Source: Volvariella volvacea V23
Taxonomy: Eukaryota; Basidiomycota; Agaricomycetes; Agaricales; Pluteaceae
NCBI GenBank assembly: GCA_000349905.1
Contig: KB722740.1
Span: 659,133-723,132 of the forward strand
Reading direction: 5' to 3'
DNA length: 64,000 nt
In this document: piece by piece, positions 1-11,380 of the stretch
Numbering within the stretch: position 1 is the first letter of the stretch
Layout of the letters: every line of letters begins with the position of its first letter
The notes under the pieces: model-generated
Told to the model about the DNA's origin: nothing
Seen by the model: only the letters and a program-made list of their open reading frames with translations
The model's database searches: none
Program-made: the position numbers and the translations under genes

Positions 1-921
1 AAAGAAGAAAAACTTCGTCGTAATCAACCAAAAGGGAATAGACCCTCTCAGCCTTGACCTTTTGGCGAAGAACGGAATCCTTGCTTTGCGTAGAGCCAAG
101 AGAAGGAACATGGAACGGTATGCCTACCTTGCGGCTCATATTACCAGACAGCTGAATTGTGGGTCCATCTATAACAGGCTGCAACTTGTTTGTGGCGGAA
201 CAGCACAAAACTCAGTGGACGACTTAACGCCTGACGTACTAGGCTGGGCAGGCCTCGTCTATGAACATACTTTAGGTGAAGATAAGTTCACCTTCGTCGA
301 GGGTGTGAAGGATCCAAAGTCCGTTACACTCTTGATCAAGGGACCCAACGCCCACACGACTCAACAAATACAAGATGCGCTCCGGGATGGCCTGAGGGCA
401 GTGAAGAACGCCATTGATGATGACGTTTTGATCCCTGGTGCTGGTGCGTTTGAGGTTGCATGCTCATCACATTTAAGCAGTCCTGTCAAAAAAGGCGCCA
501 AAGGACGTGTTAAGATGGGCGTTCAGGCCTTTGCCGATGCACTTTTAATTATTCCAAAGACGTTAGCGCAGAACGGGGGCTATGATGTACAGGATGTTGT
601 CGTTGCCCTTCAGGTGTGTATCAACAACGTCAAGCCAGGACTCCGACCCTTATGATTTGCGTTTCAGGATGAATACTCAGAAGGCAATGTTGTTGGCTTG
701 GATCTGCACTCGGGCGAACCTTTCGACCCAACAGTGGAAGGCATCTGGGATAACTATCGGGTCAAGCGGCAGATGCTTCATTCCTGGTGGGTGTACCATA
801 ATATCTGTCTCATCTCGATACTCACTTTGCGCTCAGCTCCGTGATTGCTATCAACCTACTGTCCACTGACGAAATTCTGAGGGCGGGTCGCAGTTCACTC
901 AAGGCAGATGGACCACAGTAG
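1..921 (+). CDS. CCT6: T-complex protein 1 subunit zeta (CCT6), 3' part
   Basis: C-terminal half of a subunit of the cytosolic chaperonin CCT/TRiC, which folds actin and tubulin in an ATP-dependent double ring. The 5' end lies outside the window. Exons are <1-117, 178-613, 668-786 and 837-921, all with GT-AG introns in phase. The spliced protein carries family landmarks: '[13 protein letters not shown]', '[12 protein letters not shown]', '[11 protein letters not shown]', '[10 protein letters not shown]', '[17 protein letters not shown]' and the C-terminal 'DEILRAG' helix close to the stop. 'GAGAFE' and the intermediate/equatorial return segment are typical of group II chaperonins. The zeta assignment rests on the whole pattern of the C-terminal half. 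Frame is open throughout; no lesion seen. It converges on SET9, whose stop is 190 bp away. Confidence 0.95.
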
Positions 922-1111
922 ACAAGGCTAAAGCGTATAGATTATGTATAATACTCACAAATGCTTAAACAATGGACCGCAAAATTTGACTATAATGCAT
1001 GCAGAATCGAGTTCAACATTACACAATTTAGTATACGATTAGCTGACTGTTACAATATTTAACAAACCTCAGCGCGCAGCACTTGTCCCCAAGAATGAAG
1101 TCTCACAAAAA

Positions 1112-4100
1112 TCATGATTCTGATACATCTGAGCATGAATCCCATCCAGCGTGGACAAAGTGGGGCGGCGTTTCAGGGAATGAAACTTTGGTCATCGAGT
1201 AGCGGCCAGTCGTACTCGCTCCAAATCCTGGGTACACGTGGTGCATGAGTGTAACCTTGCGATCCTGGACTTCTTTAATTGAAGTCGGCGGAAATTGGTT
1301 TGGCACTGCTTTGGGACGATCAAGGGGGCTATCTGGCGTTGAAGCCAACTCCTGGAGGAAACTAGCTGTTAGTGACGTGAACTCGGGTCGTACGTCCGTG
1401 AAGTGGCACCCACAATTTCATTTGGCGGGTAGCCATAAGGCTCTGGTGAAGGCCACCTGCCTTGCGACCTTGATACCGACAATACCTCATGACAATGCAG
1501 AGGTAACTCAGCGTCATTGCCGTAGTCCTCGGAAGATTGGTCATCTTCATCTTGTATTTCGACCTCGCCACCCGAAGGCGATACAGACGCCCATCGTCGC
1601 CGCGCAAATGCAAAAGGAGAGGGTTTGAGGGTAAGTGCTCCACGCATTCTGGTGGAATAAGGAAGGAAGGGAGCTGCGGATTTTCGATTCATTTCGTTGC
1701 GTGCATCCAGTGGAGGGGGTGTTAAACCGTCCTCGGGAGTAATTGGTGTTTTCTCGTCATCAGAGGACAGGTCATCTAGCAGCACAGGATTTGCCCAAGC
1801 TTTCGCAGCATAGGTCAAAGGCGTAGGCTTGCAAAAAAGCTTGCCACCAAGAAAAGAGTTTGGACGAGGAACAACTTTTTGCATTGGTGTCACATCCAAA
1901 TCCTCTTCATCCACCTGCGTTTTCTTGTTTGGCGGCTCGCCTGAGGAGGGATCGATATCACCCACGCGTTTCCTGCTCCGGGTGGAGATACGGACAGAAA
2001 CTCCATTTCGATCACTCTCCATTCTCCGGGACTCCACATGTGGTGGGATTGTGACAACCTTGTCTCGACTTTCGTTGCCTTTTCTCCTGTTTGTCGAAAT
2101 ACTGCCGTTTTCTGGGGGCAGTTGCGTCGTTTCCTCCTCCTGCTTGATTCGTGGTCGACCACGTTTGCGTTTTTCTGGCTGTGCTGTTGCTGACGTAGAT
2201 ACCGGTGCGATCTCTTTCTGGTTTTTGGATGTCTGAGCTGAATCCGAAGTCCCGTCCCTCTTCTGCCTTTTCTTTGGCCTCACATCTTCGTCTTCAGCTC
2301 CAGGTTTGTGCTTCCCAAGTGTTGACACAGCAGCAAGCTTTTTGTCAATTACTGATAAGGCTTTTTGCGTAACTCGGCTGTTTGAACTATCTAGAGGGGT
2401 TTCATCCTCACGAGGTGTTGATATCGATGACGATCCTGGTAACGGTATTCGGAATGGCCATGGTTGCATGTATATCGCAAAGTGGCGCATGCAGCTAATG
2501 AATGACTATGATTAAATTCAACCCACAGAATGAAGGGTATTCAACGTACCGTGGACATTCAACTTTGGTGTTCTTTTTTTATTTTTGTTGATATCCAACC
2601 CCCAGACTATTTTTTGAATCGACAGATATAACTGGCAAGACATTATGACATGTACAACATGTAGGCAATGGTTTGCCATCCGATCCAACAGGGGCTGTTT
2701 TGGGAGGGGGGGGGTCCCGGGAACTAAACGATGGCTGAGGGCGTGTGCGTAGTACACGATTATCTTGTTCCTCTCGTTTCACACTAACATCCTCCTTTCC
2801 CTTTCCCTTGTCCTTCGAGGCTCCACTGAGGATGGAGGAGGAGCGGTTACCATCTCGTGCTTTGCTTTTGCCCTTGTCTCTAGCATCGATTGATACCGCA
2901 GCTGAAGCTGAACGGGTGACACGTTTACTTGGTGTGGCAGAACGACCAGCGCGCGATGACGTCTCTTCAACAGGTGTCACAATTGGCCGCACAGTCCCTG
3001 GGCCTACATTAGGTGACGCTTTTAATGCTTTAGCATTGTGGCGACGGGGGAAGTGATGGGAGTAGAAACCTTTTGATGGACCAGAGCCAGATGCTTCAGA
3101 GGGTGCGACACTCAGCGATGAGCTGCGTTGAGATGTGCTCACGGCCCTTGGAACACTCTTGCCTGATGGCGCACTAGATGATGCCAAGGATGTCAATTCG
3201 GATAGGGCATCGGCTTCGGCTGTCAACTCGATCTCCCCTTCTGTTGGAATATTCCTTGTAGTAGTGTCGTCCTCCCCCTCACTATCGCTACTCTCCTCAT
3301 CTTTCCTTGCTATAGTAGCATACACCCCACGTCTGGTCCGCCTCTCATTCAGCGCTTGCTTATTGGGCCCGTCATCTTCATCAGAATCGCTGGAAGTGTC
3401 ATCCGAATCGGTATCCGAATCCGAGGGTGCCGTTGATAACGAGGGACCTGCCGCATTTTCAGGAGCATACCCACCCCTTCCTCGCTTCTCACAGGTCTCG
3501 CACAAGCAGTGTCGATTCTTGCGACCAACTTGATGAGAAAATCCCTTGAGAAGAGCTATGTATGTGAAAGCGGAGGTACTCACAATACCCGTCCCCGTAA
3601 TGAGCGGTGATCTCTTCCCCTATGGCTATAGGCTTTATCACTCGGAAAGTGATATACCTTCCCTCTCGGAACAGCTCACAGTTGTTCTCGCAGTCATGCT
3701 AGAGAGCAAAAAAAATGCATCGTTATAGATTGAGGGTTTGTGGGTGCTCGAGGAGAGCTCACATTGACGAATCTAGCGGGTCCAAGGAAAAGGTGGTTTT
3801 TCTTCATTTGTTTCGAATGTATGACGCTAAAGTCCCGTCTGACCCTGTCAGTGCGCTTCAACTCCCTGTCTTCCTCATCCGTTAGATTGGCCATAGAGCC
3901 TTTCAGCTCGGTCAAGACGGTGCCAGGCACAAGATTTCGGGTAGCGAGTATACATAGTTCGGACTTTCCTGTGCGGTGAGAATACCGGGATGTATGCGCA
4001 ATTTCTATGGAACCTGAAGGGTGATAGAGCTCGAAATATCGGGAGGCGTGACTAGTAATTAAGAATGAACTGTTGGCCCTGGTTGCAGAGGCTAGAAAGT

Positions 4101-4599
4101 TGCTCACGTAGCGAAGGCGTTGATCTGCTGTTGGGTATATGACTTGATGTAGTAGCGTATGCCTGGCAAACTGGAAGACAAGAATCACAATAGTCAACCA
4201 TAGCGTCGGGTATGCGTGTATTAGGACGCACAGAAGGAGCTCGTCTACAGCCTGACGAGTAGCATGATGCAGGGGACCCTTGTTGGTGACGAGCTGCAGT
4301 GGAGAGAACAACGAAAATGGAATGCAAGATGTAACGCGTGAGAGGTAACTGAACTATGAAAATCAACATACGCGTCGCACTATCCGCAACAAGTCGTCTG
4401 AATCTGTCTTTGGCAGTTTGCGTGACGAGTCCATTTTGTGGACGAGAAGTGGCACTGCTCCTGTACCAAGCTTTTCAACGAGTAGGTGACTGAGAAAGTC
4501 GTCGTCCTTGGACAAGTCGCGCATGTTCATCAATTTGGTTGGACGCCAAATGGGCAACCCCCTGGAGTGCAGACCATGGGACTCCGTAGCGGATGGCAT
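1112..4599 (-). CDS. SET9: Histone-lysine N-methyltransferase SET9 (H4K20, SUV420 type)
   Basis: Nuclear methyltransferase of the Set9/Suv4-20 family that modifies histone H4 lysine 20. Exon 1 is 4372-4599 (76 codons). The next exon block, 4293-3763, probably holds one internal intron and ends in 'LFLGPARFVN'. Exon 3 (3698-3584) continues with 'HDCENNCELF' and 'GEEITAHYGDGY'; exon 4 opens at 3528 with 'FGRKNRHCLCETCEKRG'. Together these give the SET core (SAM-binding N-H-D-C and the GEE[IL]T..Y motif) and the post-SET cysteines. A long acidic/serine-rich disordered part follows, then a C-x2-C zinc-like knuckle ('TCCTCHNV' with 'ECPRCMRHFAIY'), an AT-hook-like 'KRGRPR' and a C-terminal 'SFLQELAST' block. 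Apparent frame changes near 3540, 2600 and 1390 are all explained by in-phase introns (for example 2496-2549), so the gene looks intact. Some middle and 3' splice sites are my best choice. Confidence 0.9.
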
Positions 4600-4934
4600 G
4601 CTGGCACGGCGGCCACAATGACGAAGAGTGTTGGGGAAAGTGGGGGAGGAGAAAAGGGTGTGGTTGATAGGTTGAGAGAGGAAGTGTGGAGGCGAACGAG
4701 AAGTTATGAGGCCGTGGCGTCCCTGGCCTTGAGCCCCTTGTGTGTGGCTGTGACACGAATTGGTACTGTTACGTAATCATCGATGGACAACACTTATGGT
4801 CGGCTGATGCATCCACCCGCTGTTTATAAGGACAAACCCGACATCAAATTTCACCCATTCAAGCTATTGTACAACGCCGAGAACAACATATGACACAGCC
4901 GTCACCTAAATCCCCAAACCAGACCTAAAACAAT
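4600..4934. other. Intergenic: SET9 promoter and polyubiquitin 3' end
   Basis: About 335 bp between the SET9 start and the polyubiquitin stop. Both genes are on the minus strand, so this holds the polyubiquitin 3' UTR and the SET9 promoter. A TTTATAA-like stretch near 4823 is on the plus strand and cannot be tied to either gene. No open frame of interest. Confidence 0.5.
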
Positions 4935-6028
<1,094 letters not shown>

Positions 6029-6060
6029 CTATGAAAGGGGTGATGTGGTGGCTGATGTAC

Positions 6061-6121
6061 CTGGGCTAGAAAAGACCTAGAATGAGCATCTAGCCATATA
6101 GTAGATGCGAGATGATCTTAC
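6061..6121 (-). promoter_or_regulatory. Probable 5' UTR intron of polyubiquitin
   Basis: Read on the minus strand, 'CAG|GTAAGATC' at 6121 and a CT-rich 'CTAGCCCAG|GT' end at 6061 define a 61-nt intron about 57 nt upstream of the ATG. The size and signals match the coding introns of the same gene. Introns at this place are common in polyubiquitin genes and often raise expression. The splicing is inferred. Confidence 0.65.
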
Positions 6122-6204
6122 CTGTAACTATACGCTAATAACAAGGCTGCGAGTGGTGGTGGTAGTGGATTGAGAATGAGTCGCTCACCGCCCAAAGGCG
6201 ATGC

Positions 6205-6213
6205 TATTTATAA
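6205..6213 (-). promoter_or_regulatory. TATA box of polyubiquitin gene
   Basis: 'TTATAAATA' on the minus strand, about 200 bp upstream of the start codon and about 85 bp upstream of the proposed 5' UTR intron. That leaves room for a short spliced leader. It is one of the clearest TATA boxes in the window, which suits a highly expressed inducible gene. Confidence 0.6.
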
Positions 6214-6353
6214 GGCTAGATTAGATAATTTCCCTAATTAGGTAGCGTACCTGAAATTCTGCAATCCCGGGCTCGGTGGCATCGAAACCCCAGAAGCCCC
6301 GATTTTAGTAGCTCTGCCTGCGACCGGGCTCTCTTTGTGCGGATATAACTACA

Positions 6354-6587
6354 CTACCATTCTCGGACATCCTTTCCGCTTACATCGGTCTCCCAATCAT
6401 TGCTCCAGTCTTCATTCGGCCTCGTGCTATTGGATACAGGCGATGTGCTGGAGATACGACCGGTCTTGTCCCAAAGTAGTTGGATGCGACAACGACGTGT
6501 AGATGGGCCTAAGCCAAGAGCAACAATAGGCTCGAGGACGCAATCTCGACATGAACTCATGACACGAGAGCATTCTGAAAACAACAA
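6354..6587 (-). CDS. Small possible coding exon, unknown protein
   Basis: Open frame of about 75 codons ending in a TAG at 6354. A CT-rich acceptor ('TGTTGTTTTCAG') sits just upstream of its 5' end, so it could be the last exon of a small gene read towards the polyubiquitin promoter. The peptide has two cysteines near its start ('SSCRDCVLEP'), a 'GPSTRRCRIQLLW' stretch and an acidic, tryptophan-rich end. I do not recognise it and could not find a convincing first exon upstream, so it may be a chance frame. Confidence 0.25.
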   Translation of the reverse strand: MLFSECSRVMSSCRDCVLEPIVALGLGPSTRRCRIQLLWDKTGRISSTSPVSNSTRPNEDWSNDWETDVSGKDVREW

Positions 6588-6609
6588 ATGACGTCAAACT
6601 GCTGCCCAT

Positions 6610-7057
6610 TCATTCATCTTGCCCGGCGACCGCTGGGCATGGGCACATCTCGCGTATTGCAATAAATTTATTGTCATTGGTATACCTGGATCGTAGGGGT
6701 ATCCCATCATGCAAGCCTATTTTCGAAGTACATGGTACTACACATGGTATCATACAAGGCCAATGATGTTCCTATTGGCAGGAGTAACAACGAAGCACTG
6801 CCCCAGGTAGACTGAAAGCATACGCTTTTACGCATCTTGAGGTTCCCTGAGGCATATTGCCAAGTGGCTTTCTGATGTTGCAAATGGCACAAAAGTACAG
6901 TGTGTGGATAGGATATCGACAAGTTGGCGTAGACATGGTTGAAGAATCATGATAGACAGTTGTGCGTTGGCTGCAGAATGTAAGGAATATGTTGAGATGT
7001 GTTGGAGCGATAGAATGGCAGAGGTATTGACACGAACAAGGAGTAAGTGCATTTGGA
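6610..7057. other. Intergenic, no gene seen
   Basis: About 450 bp between the FAM72-like stop and the small ORF. It contains several short overlapping minus-strand frames without splice support or codon character. Probably the FAM72-like 3' UTR and spacer. Confidence 0.4.
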
Positions 7058-8451
7058 TCACCGATTAAACACCACCTTGCTCGCAAGCTTCTTCTCATCA
7101 TGAAGAGGCAATGTTCTTCCCCGCGCCCGTGGGTCCTCCGATACACCGGGAATTTCACCGTTTCTAGCGAGGTGGTGCCAAAATAAAATATCACCGGGCT
7201 TAAGCTTGCGTGGGGTAGAGTGTTCCTTGTGCTCCGCGGTATTGTTCGACGGGCGAGCAGAGGTATCGGAGCTGGTTGATGCAGTCCTTGACGTAAAGGT
7301 GGAAGGGGCAGATGGAGTTAAAGAACGCGGGTGAATGCTTGCCAATTGTGGACGAGCGTGGGGGATCAACGTCCCGGAAATATTCCCAGAGAGGAAAGGC
7401 GAAGGATCCTGCGCACGCGAGGTAGTAGACGCGAAGGCGATATCTGCATACTCAAGAGGAGGAGTCGGGAGGTAATCGGAAGGAGGGGATGGTGGTGCAC
7501 GACGATTTTCAGTTGGAGGCGTGGATAGGTGTGGGACCAAAGGGGAATGATTTTCTCCCGGTTGTGGGTAAGTTGGTGAGTGGTACTGAGAACTGGCGGG
7601 CGACAAAGGGGATTGGGTAGGTGTGGGAAGCGGCGGCTCAAAGGGAATCACACCAGGCTCGTCTTGCACATAGCGACGTTCTGTCCCGATAATTTCGCTA
7701 GAATGAAACACGAACCTATGGCCATTTGTGGCCCGATTGGTGGCGGTTATGGAGGAGGTACAGCGGGCACACTAACAAGTAGTTAGCAACAAACTAATTG
7801 GAAGAGATGGATAATAACTACAGGGATGACGATCATATAGCCGACTGTTGCGCCGCAGCCATGGCAGCAGAGTGTTTGGGTGAGGCATTCACAGGTTCGT
7901 GGAGGAGAGCTGGACGATGAGGGAGGGTTGCACGATGTACGAGGGCGTAATGCATCTGGATTAGATGTATATGCCGAGCAGTTGATAGGCAGTGCATCCG
8001 AAGAATATAGTGAAACGTTTGGACGCAGGAGAAGGACGGCCTGAAGAACAGATGAGAGAAGGAAAACACGGAACAAGGACAACCAAACCTTCATGCCACG
8101 GTTGGTCAAGAAAGTCCCGCATGATTTGCAGTCGAGAATCCAGACTTTGTGGGCGATTGGTGGGGGAGGCGGAGGCTGGGGATATGGATTTGGAGGGAAG
8201 AGGTGCAGCTGATGGTGGCCATGCCACGGGTGTGAATGTGTGAGATAGGTATTGAGCATAGCGGTGGACGCAGAGGAGGAAGAAAGAGGGGAGAAGGGAG
8301 ACGGGGTAAGATCGTAAAGAGCGTGATTGGGGTTGTGTGGTGGGTGATACTGCTGCTGATAGTGGGAGTCGTAAGCTGGACGGAGACGAGGAGCGGGGTA
8401 AGTCCTCGGGAGATGGGTAAAATCGGAGGGAGCCTGGGTTGGTGCTGGCAT
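7058..8451 (-). CDS. FAM72-like zinc-ribbon protein
   Basis: Exons 8451-8089, 8040-7822 and 7771-7058 join in phase to about 430 aa. The centre matches the FAM72 family: 'KVWILDCKSCGTFLTNRGMK', 'AVLLLRPNVSLYSSDALP', then a second cysteine cluster 'CECLTQTLCCHGCGATVGYMIVIPC' with 'C..C' and 'NGHRFVFHSSEI'. FAM72 proteins are small cysteine-rich proteins; in vertebrates FAM72A antagonises the uracil glycosylase UNG2, and fungal roles are not established. Unlike the animal proteins, this one has a long Pro/Ser/Tyr/His-rich N-terminus (about 90 residues) and a Pro/Ser-rich C-terminus with 'KPGDILFWHHL' near the end. The start at 8451 is the first ATG in frame. It is head to head with RRP17 (199 bp). 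Confidence 0.85.
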
Positions 8452-8650
8452 AAACGCAGAGAGCAGGGAGGGAGACGAGAATGCTCTCGACGACGACAGA
8501 CAGGATTGGTGGATGGACGAGGAGGACAGGGGGTAAGACGGGGAAAGGGAGGAGGCTCGATGCGACTGCTCCTCACCTTAAACTGGCTTTATCCCAAGAT
8601 CTATCACCCGATCCTCCCGTCACACCCTACTTCCCGTCACACCCCTCCCC
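8452..8650. promoter_or_regulatory. Shared divergent promoter, FAM72-like / RRP17
   Basis: The two start codons lie 199 bp apart on opposite strands. The plus-strand side next to the RRP17 ATG is pyrimidine-rich ('CTTCCCGTCACACCCCTCCCC'), a common core-promoter feature in filamentous fungi. No TATA box was seen. Confidence 0.5.
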
Positions 8651-9494
8651 ATGTCTTCCTCAAATCTCCAATATCTGACCCGTCAGCATAACATCGTGGC
8701 CGCAAAGCGCAGGGCGAAGCGCGATCAGGTCAACGAGATCTTGTTCGATGAAGATGCACGCAGGTATCGCCCTCCTTCCAACCCCTTGTGTCCAGCCCGT
8801 TCTCATCACTTCAGGCAATTTTTGACCGGCTTTCACAAGCGAAAACAAGCAAAGGTCGAGGCTGCAAAAAGGAAGGCCAAGGAACGCGAAAAACAAGACC
8901 GTCTCCGTGAAAGGCGCGAGGTCATTTAACTATCTCTCGGTCATTGTATTCTAGTCTTTGCTTATCTCTTATGTAGCAACGGGAAGCCCTTCGCGAGCGT
9001 GCAAGGGAAAATGCCCTCCTTGTGGAGAAGGCATATGGTGGTCAGGGTACGTGCCGGCCTGCACTCCCCTAATTGCTACCTCACGCTGTCCGCCAGTTGA
9101 TGAGGACTCTGAGAAGGAATGGTCCGGCATTACTAGTGCATCCGCAGGTCCCGACGAGGAAGAATACGAGGGTGAAGAAACATTGGCAACGGTGACCATC
9201 GTTGAGGATTTTGATCCAGAAAGTGCCCTTTATGGCCCTATGTCCTCTCAGCTACCGACGCAGCAAGAACAGCCGTTAACGCCACCAGCACCAAAAGGCT
9301 TGAACACCCGGACTCATTCCCAACCTGCCCTACCAATTCATAAGAAGTCGCAAAAAGTTCGTTACCAAACGAAAGCTGCCCGAAAAGCTGAGCGAAAAAA
9401 GCAATTCGCAAGAAAAGCGGAAAAGGCTGACCTTGCTGGAGGTAAAGCCTCGCGCAAACTAGCTGCCAGAAAGAGAGGTAGCTCGAGACGATAA
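8651..9494 (+). CDS. RRP17: Ribosomal RNA-processing protein 17 (RRP17/NOL12 family)
   Basis: Nucleolar 5'-3' exonuclease family (yeast Rrp17, human NOL12) that trims pre-60S rRNA. Exons 8651-8763, 8815-8920, 8977-9046 and 9097-9494 are all in phase. The signature is at the N-terminus: 'EILFDEDARRQFLTGFHKRK' followed by a long basic coiled coil ('AKVEAAKRKAKEREKQDRLRERREQREALRERAREN'; quoted in parts as 'KAKEREKQDRLRE' and 'REQREALRERAREN') and 'VEKAYGG'. An acidic linker ('DEDSEKEW', 'DEEEYEGEE') leads to a Lys/Arg-rich C-terminus typical of nucleolar targeting. Total about 228 aa, the usual family length. Confidence 0.9.
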
Positions 9495-10182
9495 CAATCT
9501 CTAACCCTATACCCATCACACGGGGGAATGCTCTCTGTCGCCAGGGCTTACCCACAGGTGGTCTAATATATGTTTGGAAGGATGGACTGGAACCGTTTCG
9601 GTTTGACAGGAACATTGAAAACCAGCAATTCGTGGCAGATGCGTAGATTTATGTTCATATCAACGTCACGAGATGCACCCAGAGTGAACTCATTCCGAGA
9701 ACCTGGTGTAATTGAGATGCGGTTGCCTCATGGCGCAGAGGATAATTAGATATCCATACATGCAGATCGATTGTGTTCCTACATCCAATCAACGTCATCG
9801 CCGCGACCAATTACATATCCTGAGTCGGACCAATTTCGTATAGCTGGGAAGTAGACATCCAACCAATGCCACGGCTGGGCCGGCGGTGTATGCCTTTACT
9901 GTTGGTGGGAAGGAAAATTCACAAGAGATAGTGGCTCTTGAAAGGACATCAGACAGCCGTTGGCCTCATTGCAAACGCCATTCCCCGTCACAGTGCTCCA
10001 AGGGGTAATGTGCCAAGGTCATTAGGCAGCACTCATGGCGGTCGATTCATATTCTGACATTTCGGGCAGGCGTAACGCTGGTGACACGTCGTGACACGCA
10101 TGTTGCGCAGTGCGTGATTTGGCACATTCGAAACGCAGTCGAGCACTGCCGTCTTCATATCATACTCATAACTACGCCGCCA
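9495..10182. other. Intergenic, no gene seen
   Basis: About 690 bp holding the RRP17 3' UTR and the BOS1 promoter. A 60-codon minus-strand frame at 10033-10215 overlaps the BOS1 start and has no support. Confidence 0.5.
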
Positions 10183-11218
10183 ATGAACTCGTTGTACACT
10201 TCCGGTGTTCGTCAAACTAATTCAATTCAAGCAGACCTCGAACGTCTACGGAATGGTGATCATTCTGCTTCACTCCTAGGTGAGTAATTGACAGACATTC
10301 TTGCATTAGCAAATGTTTAGCGAATTGCTGATCTTTGAAGCATTTCCGAATCCGTTTGTTAGGGCAGATATCCGCTTCTTTGGCTGCTCTTTCTCGCACG
10401 ATTGAGGACTATGACTCTATGGCCAAACGAGAGCTCATTAAAGCCAAACAGGAGAAAGCCCAAATGTCCGTCGCAATTTCTTCATTTTAGAAGGCTTTTC
10501 AGGAGCTTAACGCCTATCACCTATACATTACAGGCGTGTGCAGAAGTTTCGGCAGGACTACACGGAGTTCCGTAGCCAGTTCGATTCATTAAAGGCCAAT
10601 GCCGCTGCTGAGGTAGGCGCATTTGTCTATGCTACTTCCCGCATTGGTATTTTCTCGCAGTTTGAGTCTGGCTCTTACAAAGGCCTACTTGTAGCAAGCT
10701 GCTCAGCAGAGAACGGAGCTTCTTGGCACTGCACTGCCCGCATCACCATCCGACACACGCCGCCGATTCCAAACAACATCTTCACAGTCTTCGTTACATC
10801 CTGGGCTTCGTCCCCAACAGGATGAGCACTCGGAGTCACCGTTTCGTTCAGTAACACCACAAACGCAGTATGCAAGAGATTTCCGCGCACTAGACGAACG
10901 GACATTCTTGCAAAATGCGGAGAACAGGATAGACGACTTCTTGGCCCAAGGTCGCGAGGTATTGGATAACCTTGTAGACCAAAGGAACATCCTCAAGGGC
11001 ACACAGCGACGGTTGCTGGATACTGCAAATACCCTAGGTCTCAGTCGCAATGTTATTGGTTGGATTGAGCGACGAAGGCAAGTCCATTGTAGCTTGTGTC
11101 ATGAGTCCCCTGTGTTGATCAAGTATTCAACCTCAGTACCCAGGACACATACATCTTCATTGCAGGTGCAATCTTTACATTCTTTTGTTTCTATTTGATA
11201 TGGAAGTATTTAGGCTAA
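10183..11218 (+). CDS. BOS1: Protein transport protein BOS1 (Qb-SNARE, membrin)
   Basis: SNARE for ER-Golgi vesicle fusion, anchored by a C-terminal membrane segment. Exons 10183-10279, 10363-10465, 10534-10612, 10695-11077 and 11137-11218. It begins 'MNSLYTSGVRQTNSIQADLERLRNG', followed by 'ISASLAALSRTIEDYDSMAKREL', 'RVQKFRQDYTEFRSQFDSLK', then the SNARE motif ('QNAENRIDDFLAQGREVLDNLVDQRNILKGTQ') and 'RNVIGWIERR', and ends in the hydrophobic anchor 'TYIFIAGAIFTFFCFYLIWK'. (Long stretches are given in pieces; residues are visible in the exons listed.) The last intron, 11078-11136, starts with GC instead of GT ('AG|GCAAGT') and is needed to link 'ERR' to the membrane anchor. About 248 aa. Confidence 0.93.
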
Positions 11219-11380
11219 GATTTCGCTGTCTATAGCACTTAAGCATTTGCTAGGTACTAGTCAATACCCCTTCGAGCACTTCAGGTATATCATACATTGT
11301 GACCACTCCTTCTCAGTACGAATAGCAAACTGTCGTGCTGAATTTGCGATCTTGTAACAATGACTTTGGCCCGAGTTCAT

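Noticed and set aside
3135..3533. 132-codon Ser-rich plus-strand frame.
   Set aside because: Mirror of the acidic, serine-rich SET9 region; antisense shadow.
1380..3590. SET9 seemed to have frame breaks (near 3540, 2610 and 1385), some beside homopolymers, suggesting a pseudogene or sequencing errors.
   Set aside because: Each is removed by a canonical in-phase intron: acceptor at 3529 giving 'YFGRKNRHC', a 52-nt intron ending in the A-tract near 2567, and a 44-nt intron ending at the ACAG near 1370 that joins 'NEIV' to 'ASFLQEL'. No lesion is needed.
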